This document shows, piece by piece, positions 1 through 7,627 of a DNA stretch of 44,760 nucleotides. The notes under the pieces were generated by a model. That model was not told the DNA's origin. It ran no database searches and saw only the letters and a list, made by a program, of their open reading frames with translations. Numbering within the stretch: the first letter of the stretch is position 1; each line of letters begins with the position of its first letter. Origin of the DNA: Myxococcota bacterium (lineage in GTDB: Bacteria; Myxococcota_A; UBA796; CAJQPC01); assembly GCA_023150775.1 (NCBI GenBank), contig JAKLKE010000015.1:1-44760 (forward strand), read 5' to 3'. The translations under genes were made by a program, and so were the position numbers.

Positions 1-1172
1 ACGACGGGCGCTGGCGTGAAGGGCAGGCCCTCGGGGGCCGCTGGCGTCGTGGTTGGGGTCGAGAGCTCGGGGCCGGTGAGCCACGGCAAGGGCGGCGGCG
101 GGCCGACCGGGAGCGGCGCAGGAGCGATCCCCGCCGCCGGAGACATTAGCGGAGGGGGCGCGGACGTCGTGGGCGACGACAGCGGGGACGCCACGACGCC
201 GGACGTCGCCGACGCGGCGAGCGCAGAGGGAGGGGACGAGGGGACGCTGGCGCTCAAAGACGGTGTGGGCGCCGATGGCGCGGAGGCTGCCACGCTTGAC
301 GCCGCCAACACAGCGGGCACGGGCGCCGCCGCCCTCGGCGCCGGGGACGCCTCCCGTGGCGCGCGCGGCGCGGGGGATGCCGGAGCCGCGCGCGGCGCCC
401 GGGGCTTCTTCGGCGGGGAGAGGGTCTGGGTAGACACGGCGCCGAGATCGACGCACCCAAGGGCCGACGCCCGGTCCTCGCCCTCGGCGCCTTGGATCGC
501 CGCGGCGAGCGCCGCGCGTTGGGGGTCTATGCTCGACGCCCGGCGTGGGTCTGCGCCGCTCGCGCCCTGCACCCAGGCGAGGTTCCCCCGGAGCCGCTCG
601 ACGGGGTCATGGGCGAGCCCGGAGTCGGCCGCGAGCCCCAAGATCGGCAGGCGCTCGCCCGCGACGGCCCAACGCGACGCCTCGGGGGCCTCACCGACGG
701 CCTCCTCGTAGGCGCATAGCGCGCGCGCCTGGGCCGTGAACAGCAGGTCTACTTCTCGCAGCGCCGCGATCAGCGCCTCGGGGAGCCGGTTGCGGCTGGA
801 GCGGGCGAAGGCCTCGTTGAGCGCCCGGCTGGGCAAGGCGCGCAGGGTGTCGTGCAGGCCGCCCGCGCGGCCGAGGCGCTCGGCGCTGACGTAGAGCAGC
901 CACTCCGCCGGGCCGAGCAGGTTGCGCCACTCCGTCGCGCGCTCGGCGGCGCGCTCGCCGGGGGCCACGCAGACGCGGTCCTCCTCCAGGGGCGCGGCGC
1001 CCGGCGCGGCCACGGCGACGTAGACCTCGGCGCCGAGCAGGCTCGGGGCGACGGCCGCGAGCTCTCGCGCTTCCTGGGCGGTGAGGCTCGTAGGGCTCAG
1101 GCGGACCCCGAGGCCGGGCTGGTTGAGGTGCGCCGCGTGGGCGGCCTCACAGATGAGCTCGACGTACCTCAT
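1..1172 (-). CDS. Unrecognised protein, last gene of the druA-like operon, cut by the window edge
   Basis: The minus-strand frame opens with ATG at 1172 and stays open to base 1, giving the first 390 residues of a longer protein. Its start overlaps the stop of the upstream gene (ATGA at 1172-1169), so the two are probably translationally coupled. Residues 1 to about 260 look like a folded domain, beginning MRYVELICEAAHAAHLN and containing a stretch ending LLYVSAERLGRAGGLHDT. From about 275 to the edge the protein is a low-complexity Pro/Ala/Ser linker. I do not recognise the family. A linker of this length suggests another domain beyond the window. By position it is the fourth gene of a DruA-containing operon, so it could be a Druantia-type accessory subunit, but that rests on position only. 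The frame itself is well supported by its lack of stops and the overlapping start. Confidence 0.75.
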   Translation of the reverse strand, partial: MRYVELICEAAHAAHLNQPGLGVRLSPTSLTAQEARELAAVAPSLLGAEVYVAVAAPGAAPLEEDRVCVAPGERAAERATEWRNLLGPAEWLLYVSAERLGRAGGLHDTLRALPSRALNEAFARSSRNRLPEALIAALREVDLLFTAQARALCAYEEAVGEAPEASRWAVAGERLPILGLAADSGLAHDPVERLRGNLAWVQGASGADPRRASSIDPQRAALAAAIQGAEGEDRASALGCVDLGAVSTQTLSPPKKPRAPRAAPASPAPRAPREASPAPRAAAPVPAVLAASSVAASAPSAPTPSLSASVPSSPPSALAASATSGVVASPLSSPTTSAPPPLMSPAAGIAPAPLPVGPPPPLPWLTGPELSTPTTTPAAPEGLPFTPAPV

Positions 1173-2572
1173 GTCAATGACCCTCCCGCCTCGGCGTCGC
1201 TGTCGGGCAGCCGACGCGCGAGGCCCCGCCGCACGGCCAGCTCCAGCGCCGCCTCTCCGTTCTCCTCAAGGGCGTCCTGGGAGACGTGCGCCACCCCGGC
1301 CGCGTCGAGCAGCTCCGCGTCGCGGTGGGCGTTCACGCCGATCACGAGGCCCAGCTCCGCCGCGATCTGCTCCCACAGCGTCCGCCATGGGACCGGCGGC
1401 CCATCGGGCTCGGTGTACATGAGCAGCAGCACCTCGATCAGATCTCCCGTGAGCGCGAGGCGCTTGCCCCAGCCCGCGCGGTCGGTGCGCGGCTGGATAC
1501 ACCCCGCCTTCCGGCCGAGCGCGGCGAGGAACTCTTCAGGCCAGTAGACGTCCCGCTCTCCCACCCAGCGGTGGGTCCGCGCCGCGCGGAGCATCACCGG
1601 GGCGGCCTCGTCGAGGCTCTTGAGCTCCTGACCGAGGGGGACGCGCTCGTCTCCCGGCGCGGCGGGGCGGCCCCAGGCCCGGACCAGGGCGGGGTGCGTC
1701 GCCAAGGCCCGCGCGAGGCGCTCGTCGAGGCGGATGAGCCCACGCTTGAAGCTCTGCGCCGCCGCCGCGCGCAGCGGCACGGCGCCGCCCTCGTCTAAGG
1801 TGACCGTCGCCAGCGCCGTGGGGCGCCCATCGGGGCAGCCGACGCCGAGGGCGCGCAGGGTGATCAGCAGGGTGGCGCCGAGCAGCAGGGCGCGCAGCAG
1901 CGCGGGCTTGCTCAGGGGGTGGGCGAGGAGCGCGGTGAGGCGCCGGCCGACGGCGAGGTCAAAGGGGGACGGCGGCTCGGCGGCCTCGGGCGCTGCCCGG
2001 GGGCTCAGGGGCGCGTCGTACAACAGCGGCGTGAGCAGGCGAGAGACGGGATCGTCCGCCGTCGTCAGCAGGGTGTTGAGCCGCGCGCGGCCGGGCTCGC
2101 CGAGGAGCCGGAACAAGAGCGCGCCGAGCTGGAAGCGTCGAAAACCCTCCTCGCCGAGCAGGGCGCGGTGGGTGGCGAGGCCTGAGGCCATGCCTGAGCT
2201 GGGCTTGTAGACGCCGCCGTCGTGGTTGAACACCGCGCCCAGCGCCCGCCTCAGGCGCGAGCGCTCGCGGGGGGAGAGCGTCAGCGTCACGGCGCGGGCG
2301 TACACCTCGCCGAGCCCCGGGGTGGAGCGCAGCGCGTCGTCGGAGTGGTCCTCGCCGCGCCCGGCGTCCTCGCGGATCACCCGGGCCATGAGGTCGCCCT
2401 TGTGCTGGGGCACGCCGCCGACGATGAGCTGGGCGAGGTCGTTCATGACGTGAACGCCCTTGATCACCGTCGTCCCGGTCGTGTGGCCGAGCACAGCCTG
2501 AATCACCCCAGGCTCGTCCCCGTCGCCCATCAGCGCGGCGCGCAGGGCGTGGGCCTCAACGTCGAGCGGCAT
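1169..2572 (-). CDS. Unrecognised 467-residue protein of the Druantia-like operon
   Basis: The protein starts at ATG 2572, inside the end of the upstream ATPase gene (17-bp overlap), and its stop overlaps the next start. No catalytic motif is evident. The N-terminus (MPLDVEAHALRAALMGDG) leads into a largely helical protein with a hydrophobic Leu-rich stretch near residues 220-240 (ALLRALLLGATLLITLRALG). The C-terminal 110 residues contain GCIQPRTDRAGWGKRL followed by LTGDLIEVLLLMY and an amphipathic segment ending ELGLVIGVNAHRD, which looks like a winged-helix-like or adaptor domain. Tight coupling to the ATPase suggests a partner or specificity subunit. It sits in the third position of a DruA-led operon, where Druantia type I carries proteins without known domains; I cannot confirm homology to any of them. 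Confidence 0.8.
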   Translation of the reverse strand: MPLDVEAHALRAALMGDGDEPGVIQAVLGHTTGTTVIKGVHVMNDLAQLIVGGVPQHKGDLMARVIREDAGRGEDHSDDALRSTPGLGEVYARAVTLTLSPRERSRLRRALGAVFNHDGGVYKPSSGMASGLATHRALLGEEGFRRFQLGALLFRLLGEPGRARLNTLLTTADDPVSRLLTPLLYDAPLSPRAAPEAAEPPSPFDLAVGRRLTALLAHPLSKPALLRALLLGATLLITLRALGVGCPDGRPTALATVTLDEGGAVPLRAAAAQSFKRGLIRLDERLARALATHPALVRAWGRPAAPGDERVPLGQELKSLDEAAPVMLRAARTHRWVGERDVYWPEEFLAALGRKAGCIQPRTDRAGWGKRLALTGDLIEVLLLMYTEPDGPPVPWRTLWEQIAAELGLVIGVNAHRDAELLDAAGVAHVSQDALEENGEAALELAVRRGLARRLPDSDAEAGGSLT

Positions 2573-4190
2573 ATCGCGCCTCCGAGGTCGTCGCGTCGAG
2601 CACGAGCCCGTCGCTCATCAGCGCGCCCCGAGGGCGCGCGATCACCACGAACGGGCTCTCCGCCGCCCGCGGCTGCGCCTCCTCCCAGCCGCTCAGCCGC
2701 GCGAGGAAGCGCTGGACTGGCTCGGGAACGGGCATCGGGCCGTCGCTGTCCGCCGCGCGCCCCAAGACGTCGAGGAGCTGGGCGTCGAGGCGCAGGGTCA
2801 CCCGCGACGGGGCGTGCTCCAGCCACGCGACCTCGGGCGGCCGGCCGAGGGCCTCGCCGAGCCACGGGGCCTGGACGGGGCGCAGCACGCGGAGCGTGTC
2901 GGCGGCGAGGGCGGCGACGGCGACGTGGGGGCGCTCCTCGGCGGGCTCATCTTGGTAGCTGTGACCGCACCACAGCGGCAGGCCCGTGACCAGCCAGCCC
3001 GGGGCGCCGACCTCGTCACGCGGCGAGACGAAGAGGCGCCGCAGGCCGGTGAGCGCGCGCTGGAGCAGCGCGTCGTCGTTGAAGCGTGAGGGCACGGACT
3101 GGTCGCCCTCGACGACGGCGGAGATCAGCGCCTCGCCCGCCTCGTGGGCCAAGGCGACGATCCGCTTGAGCGAGGCCATTCGGCGCAGCGCCTCGGCGTG
3201 ATGACCGGCGGCCCACAGCCGCGCCGGGGACTCGATCTTGAAGGTCGTGCGATCGGTGAGCCAGTCGCCGTCCGCGCGAGGAGGGCGACCGTCGAGCCAA
3301 AGCGCCTCGTCCAGGGCGGGCGCGGCGACGGTCGCGGGGTCGGCCCAGCGCCGGGCGGCGTCGAGCAGCTCAAGCTGGCCCTCGCCGCTCGTGAGGTGGT
3401 CCAGCGGCAGAGAGCCCAGCGCCTCCCCGCCCCGGAGCTCCGCGAGGAGCGCGCTCATGGGCTTGCCCGCGGTGATGGTGTAGGCGAGGGCGCCCCAGAG
3501 CTGGCGGAACGTGACGTGGCGACGCAGCCGGGCCCCAGCGGCCACGAGCAGGCGCGCGAGGCGGTCGCGGGCGACGTCGCTCTCCATGAACAGGCGAAGG
3601 TTGCGCCCGGACGAGAGCTCGTCAGCGCGGGCGTGCGGCGGGAGGTGCTCGGGCAGGCAGAGGTGCTGGAGGGCGCGGCGGATGAGGTTGGCGTCGAGGA
3701 GGTCGCGGTCGGCGAGATCGACCAGCAGGAGCTCCTCGGGGCGCGCGGCGAGCTCCTCGGGGCGGCTCACGGTGAGGCGGTTGAGCTGCGCCGCGAGGGA
3801 GCGCCCGCGCCGCGCGAGCGCGCCGCCCGCCGCGCCCAGCTCGGGCAGGAGCGCCTTGAGGGGACCCTCGTTGGCGCACAAGAGCGTCGGGCGACCCTCG
3901 GCGACGGCGGCGCCCCAGCGGGCCAGGACCGTCGGGGTCGGCGTCGCGGAGAGATCGAGGATCACCTCGGCGGCCCCGGTGAGCTTCTTACCCACGAGCC
4001 GCCGCGCGAGGTGGGACTTGCCGTCGCCAGGGTTGCCGGTGAGCGTGACGTCCTTGCCCTCGGCGAGCCAGCGCGGCACGAGCTCGTCGAGCTTGGTGGG
4101 GACGTGGAGCACATGGCGCTCGTGGTCCGTCGTGAGGTCGGCGTTGGAGGTCAGGCCGAGGTAGAGGCCGCGCCGCCGCTCGTAGCTCAT
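2556..4190 (-). CDS. P-loop ATPase of the Druantia-like operon
   Basis: A 544-residue protein with a clear Walker A motif at residues 51-59 (TGNPGDGKSH), a beta strand ending ILDLSATP at about 77-84 that could supply Walker B, and a sensor-like LLCANEGPLKALL at about 103-115. This is the pattern of AAA/STAND-like ATPases of restriction and defence systems. The rest is helical and not recognisable. Its start overlaps the druA-like stop (ATGA at 4190-4187), and its end overlaps the next gene by 17 bp. The NEGP segment after the P-loop reminds me of DptF, an ATPase of phosphorothioation-dependent restriction, but no Dnd or Spt partner genes are seen. It probably powers or gates the complex formed by this operon. 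The ATPase call is solid; the system role is inferred from neighbours. Confidence 0.85.
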   Translation of the reverse strand: MSYERRRGLYLGLTSNADLTTDHERHVLHVPTKLDELVPRWLAEGKDVTLTGNPGDGKSHLARRLVGKKLTGAAEVILDLSATPTPTVLARWGAAVAEGRPTLLCANEGPLKALLPELGAAGGALARRGRSLAAQLNRLTVSRPEELAARPEELLLVDLADRDLLDANLIRRALQHLCLPEHLPPHARADELSSGRNLRLFMESDVARDRLARLLVAAGARLRRHVTFRQLWGALAYTITAGKPMSALLAELRGGEALGSLPLDHLTSGEGQLELLDAARRWADPATVAAPALDEALWLDGRPPRADGDWLTDRTTFKIESPARLWAAGHHAEALRRMASLKRIVALAHEAGEALISAVVEGDQSVPSRFNDDALLQRALTGLRRLFVSPRDEVGAPGWLVTGLPLWCGHSYQDEPAEERPHVAVAALAADTLRVLRPVQAPWLGEALGRPPEVAWLEHAPSRVTLRLDAQLLDVLGRAADSDGPMPVPEPVQRFLARLSGWEEAQPRAAESPFVVIARPRGALMSDGLVLDATTSEARYAARR

Positions 4191-6433
4191 GGGGTCTCCT
4201 CGGCGCTCGGGGGGCGCGCGGCCTCAGCCTCAACCTGCGCGCGGGCGGCGCGCAGCTCCTCGGGGAAGCGCTCGCTGAGCAGCAAGGCGTCCGGGCGCGT
4301 CTCTTGGAGCGCGTCGGACGCCAAGAGCGCCTCAAGCCTCGGGCTGAGCCAGCGGGACCGCCACTCCGCCGCGATCGCCGCCGCGCTCGGGCCGCGGGCG
4401 TGGTGCGCCGCGGCCTCTCCCCGGGCGCCGGGGCGGGTGAGCGGTGAGAGCGGCGCGACCAGCACCCGCCGAGGCATCCCGTGCTGGAGCAGGTCATCGG
4501 CGGGCAGGCCGAGCTCGTGGAGCCCCTCACGCAGCTTCCGCAGCCGCTCAGACGGCCCCTCGCCGAAGGTGCTCGTGATGAGCTTGTGCCCCCGTGCGGC
4601 CACGAGCAGCTCCGAGAGCAGCTCCCCCGTCTCTCGGGAGAGGTGCAGAGACCCGTTCCCCCGCGAGCGACCGACCTCCCGCCAGGAGAACCCGCCGAGC
4701 GCCGCGGGCAGGCGCAGCCGGGCGTACTGGGCGCTGCCCACCTCGTAGAAGCTCGTCGTGGTGAGCGCGAGCAGCTCCGTCGGCCGCACCACGTCCTCGC
4801 CGGACATGCGGGACTGGATGGTCGAGGCGCGGTCGGCGTAGACCTGATGGTAGAGCTGGGCGGCGTCGGCGGAGAGCGCGAGGAGCGCCGCGAGCTTGCC
4901 GCCGAGGAGGTGGTTGTAGGGCGGGATCGCGCCGCAGAGAGATACGTCGGCGATCTGGGAGGCGGCGATGCGCACCTTACGCTGGAGGAGCGCCTCGCCG
5001 AGCCCGGCGCCCAGCGCCTGCGCCTTGAGCGCCGCCATCACGCTCGCCCCCTCACGCAGCGCGACGTCGAGGGGGCGGGCACCCTCCCAGGCCTTGAGCA
5101 GCGCCGCGAGCTGATTCGCGCGCTTCTTCTTGAACAGCGCCTCGTTGGACTCCACCCGCAGCGCCCGGATCTCGTCGTTGACGCCGATGACCCCGGCCCG
5201 CGCCCGCTGCTCCTCGCCGCGGAGCGCCTGCCAGTCCATGCGCGCCTGCTCCCCGAGCTCACGGAGGGCCTCCTGGTGGGCCTCAGGCGCCTGAAGCGCG
5301 TCATCGAGGGTGAGGTTGAGGCCGTCGAGCTGGATGCGTCCGATCGCGTCGCGGAGCTCCTGGACAAGATCCGAGGCGATCCGCCGCGCCGCGTCGTCCC
5401 GGGCCGCGAGCAGGCGGGCGGGCGGAAGGGCGGCGAGGGTCGGCGGAAGGGCGCTGGGGGCGACGTCGCCGAGGCCCAGCAGGAGCGCGAGATCCTCGCA
5501 GATCTGCTCGAAGGTCGGCCCGCCACGTCCCTTCTTGTGGCGGTCGGCGAGGGAGACGCCGAGCGCGCTGAAGTGCGCCCGCAGGGCCCCACGGCGGGCG
5601 GCGTGGTCTTCAGGCAGCGCGGGGAGGTCGAGCCCGGCGACGACGGCCGCGAGCCAGGCCGGGGTGAGCCCCAGGGCGTCGTCGCGGGCGGTGAGCCGCA
5701 GCACGGGGCTCGCGAGGCAGAGCAGGCCGCAGATCGGCGCGCCGGGCTGGCCGTCGTCGCGGATGAGGATCGGCAGGCTGCGCCCCGGCGTGTCGCCGAA
5801 GGGGAACGACCAGTAGAAGCGGAGGTACCGAAAGAGCGCGTAGCGGCTCACCCCGCTCGTCGGGTCGAGGCCGTCCTCACGGCGGGCGAGCTCAAGGCGC
5901 GGCTTGACCGCCTCAGCGCCGTGTCGGGCGAGGGCCTGGGCGAGCTGGGCGCCGTCGGCGATCACCGCGCGCACGCCGCCGCCCGGGCCGTTCTCGACCT
6001 CGTCCACGAGGTTCACCGTGCTCGACGACTGGACCTGCTCCCGCACCCGCGCGCTCATGGCCTGCCGGACCTGGTCCTTGATCCTCCTCTGCTGCGCGAC
6101 GTCCCCGGCGGCGGCGCCCTGAAAGTCTGGGGAGCGGGCGATGATGCGGTTGCCGCCCTCCAGTTGGACGCGCCAGCCCGCGCTGTGGAGGTCGATGAGC
6201 GCGCGGCTCAGCGCGGCGCCGCGCAGGCGCTGGAGGCGGAGCTCGATGAGATCGGGGTCGTCCGCTGGGCCCTCGACGGGGGCCTGGAGGCCGCGGGCGA
6301 CGCCGAGCGCGCGCTCCATGCGCTCTAGCTCAAGCAGCTCAACCACCCGCACGACCAGCCCCCCCGTCGGCGGGTGATCGATCTGGATGGGCAGCAAGAG
6401 GACGTTGCGCTTTTCGGTCGGCGTCTCGGGCAT
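4187..6433 (-). CDS. druA: DruA-like protein (DUF4338), Druantia anti-phage system
   Basis: A 748-residue protein matching the DUF4338/DruA pattern as I know it. At about residue 199 is RYLRFYWSFPFGDTPGR, followed by LPILIRDDG and GLLCLASPVLRL, with RDDALGL just after. The hallmark C-terminal half begins near 500 with PPYNHLLGGKLAALLALS, then RPTELLALTTTSFYEVGSAQ, GNGSLHLSRETG and, near 620, FGEGPSERLRKLREGLHELG. E. coli DruA is much shorter (about 400 residues), so this form has an added N-terminal region (about 1-190) and a long helical insert between the two blocks. It is first in a leftward operon with overlapping genes and diverges from the helix-hairpin-helix and helicase genes, leaving about 70 bp for both promoters. 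DruA is the hallmark of Druantia type I. No numerical homology search was possible. Confidence 0.75.
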   Translation of the reverse strand: MPETPTEKRNVLLLPIQIDHPPTGGLVVRVVELLELERMERALGVARGLQAPVEGPADDPDLIELRLQRLRGAALSRALIDLHSAGWRVQLEGGNRIIARSPDFQGAAAGDVAQQRRIKDQVRQAMSARVREQVQSSSTVNLVDEVENGPGGGVRAVIADGAQLAQALARHGAEAVKPRLELARREDGLDPTSGVSRYALFRYLRFYWSFPFGDTPGRSLPILIRDDGQPGAPICGLLCLASPVLRLTARDDALGLTPAWLAAVVAGLDLPALPEDHAARRGALRAHFSALGVSLADRHKKGRGGPTFEQICEDLALLLGLGDVAPSALPPTLAALPPARLLAARDDAARRIASDLVQELRDAIGRIQLDGLNLTLDDALQAPEAHQEALRELGEQARMDWQALRGEEQRARAGVIGVNDEIRALRVESNEALFKKKRANQLAALLKAWEGARPLDVALREGASVMAALKAQALGAGLGEALLQRKVRIAASQIADVSLCGAIPPYNHLLGGKLAALLALSADAAQLYHQVYADRASTIQSRMSGEDVVRPTELLALTTTSFYEVGSAQYARLRLPAALGGFSWREVGRSRGNGSLHLSRETGELLSELLVAARGHKLITSTFGEGPSERLRKLREGLHELGLPADDLLQHGMPRRVLVAPLSPLTRPGARGEAAAHHARGPSAAAIAAEWRSRWLSPRLEALLASDALQETRPDALLLSERFPEELRAARAQVEAEAARPPSAEETP

Positions 6434-6504
6434 TCGTCGCTTGAGCCAAAGGTGCGGGGCGTGTCGGCCCCCGTGGGTATCCGACGCCGGGCCTCTCGGC
6501 CAAC
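6434..6504. promoter_or_regulatory. Divergent intergenic region between the two Druantia-like operons
   Basis: About 70 bp separate the druA-like start (6433) from the first possible start of the rightward operon (6505). Both transcripts must begin here or just inside the flanking genes, so this is the likely shared control region. I see no convincing paired -35/-10 boxes and no strong inverted repeat. If the rightward gene really starts further in (for example at GTG 6568), the region is longer. Confidence 0.35.
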
Positions 6505-7617
6505 GTGGGCGCGCGTGCGCCGCGTCCTGACCGGGTTAGACGCGCTCCCGCAAAACCCCCTCCCGCCGTGGCCCCCTGGCCTCCCGAGCGCCGTCTGCCC
6601 GCCGAGCCGCCCACCCCGACGCCCGCCCAGCTCGCCGCGACCCTCGCCGCGACGGCCTGGTATCTGCGGCTGTACCACGACACCCCGGACGACCCTGGCG
6701 TGGCGCGGATGTTCTGCGATCCCGAGCGTGTAGGCGCCTTCGCCGTGCGCCCCGAGGCCCTGGCCGCCGGGGAGCCGCGCGCCCTGTTCCGCCTGCTCGT
6801 CGCCACGACGATGTTTCAGCGCCGGGCGGATCTCCAGATCGAGCGGGTGCTGAGGGGGATCTCCGCCCAAGACGCCGACGCGCTCACCGACCCCGACGCG
6901 CTCCTCGCCGCCGCGGACGCCAACCCTTGCCCCCGCGCCCGGAGCCTCACGGCCCTGCTCACCGAGTGTGATCTCACCAAGGATCCCCAGACCGCGCTCG
7001 GGACCTGCGCGGCCTCGCCGGGCACGCCCTGCGATCTCAAGCGGCACACCGTCTTGCTCAAACGATACGGCCACTTCGGCAAGGTGCCGACCTCCCTAGC
7101 GCTCACCCTGCGGGAGCACGGCGTCGCCGACCTCGCCGCGCTGCGCCAGCGGGCGCTGGACGAGGCGACGGATCCCTCCGACGCCGCCGCGCGCCTGGAG
7201 TCGATGTTGCGCCGGTCGTGGCGCGTGAGCGACAAGATCGCGGCGATGGCGCTCTCGATGCTGACCAACCCTGACCTCAGCCCAGGCCTCGCGCCGTGGT
7301 CAGAGGGCCTTGACTGGTCGGGCTACGTCGTCATCGACAGCAACGTGGACCTGTTCTTGCGCCGGGTTCAGTTCGCTGGGCCCTGGACCTACGCCGCGCG
7401 GCGGGCGTTCATCTTGGCCTTGGCGGCGCGCGTCGACCTCTCCGCGCTCAAGCCCGGCCTTCGACCGTACAACCCGCGCCTCGTGCAGCAGGCGATGTAC
7501 CTCAGCCAGAGCGCGCTCAACCGCAAGGCGCGGCCACGAGACTGCGCCCACGAGGAGCCCTCGCCCTGCGGGGTCTGCGCCCTAGAACGCGCTGGGATAT
7601 GCTCACTTCGTCATTGA
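6505..7617 (+). CDS. Helix-hairpin-helix (HhH-GPD-like) protein with putative Fe-S loop
   Basis: A protein of up to 370 residues that reads like a distant endonuclease III/DNA glycosylase relative. LFRLLVATTMFQRRADLQI matches the LxxxLLSxQT helix of the family. LRRSWRVSDKIAAMALSML occupies the place of the hairpin GVGxKTA. DSNVDLFLRR has an Asp where the catalytic Asp usually lies. The C-terminus carries four cysteines spaced Cx7Cx2Cx7C (CAHEEPSPCGVCALERAGIC), close to the Cx6Cx2Cx5C [4Fe-4S] loop of endonuclease III. The catalytic Lys is not obvious, so it may bind or cut DNA rather than excise bases. It ends 10 bp before the large helicase gene and is surely co-transcribed with it. The first 40 residues are Pro/Arg-rich, and no clear ribosome site precedes GTG 6505, so the true start may be near GTG 6568. 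No glycosylase is part of described Druantia types that I know of. Confidence 0.65.
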   Translation: MGARAPRPDRVRRAPAKPPPAVAPWPPERRLPAEPPTPTPAQLAATLAATAWYLRLYHDTPDDPGVARMFCDPERVGAFAVRPEALAAGEPRALFRLLVATTMFQRRADLQIERVLRGISAQDADALTDPDALLAAADANPCPRARSLTALLTECDLTKDPQTALGTCAASPGTPCDLKRHTVLLKRYGHFGKVPTSLALTLREHGVADLAALRQRALDEATDPSDAAARLESMLRRSWRVSDKIAAMALSMLTNPDLSPGLAPWSEGLDWSGYVVIDSNVDLFLRRVQFAGPWTYAARRAFILALAARVDLSALKPGLRPYNPRLVQQAMYLSQSALNRKARPRDCAHEEPSPCGVCALERAGICSLRH

Positions 7618-7627
7618 CGGAGTGGGC

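Noticed and set aside
16-2989. Long plus-strand frames at 16-711, 852-1547, 1286-1798 and 2222-2989
   Set aside because: They lie opposite the coupled minus-strand operon, have Arg/Ala/Pro-rich random-like products and arise from the GC-rich codon bias of the other strand.
3144-6328. Plus-strand frames of 534 and 615 codons at 3144-4748 and 4481-6328
   Set aside because: They are shadows of the ATPase and DruA-like genes; no motifs, and composition typical of antisense frames in high-GC DNA.
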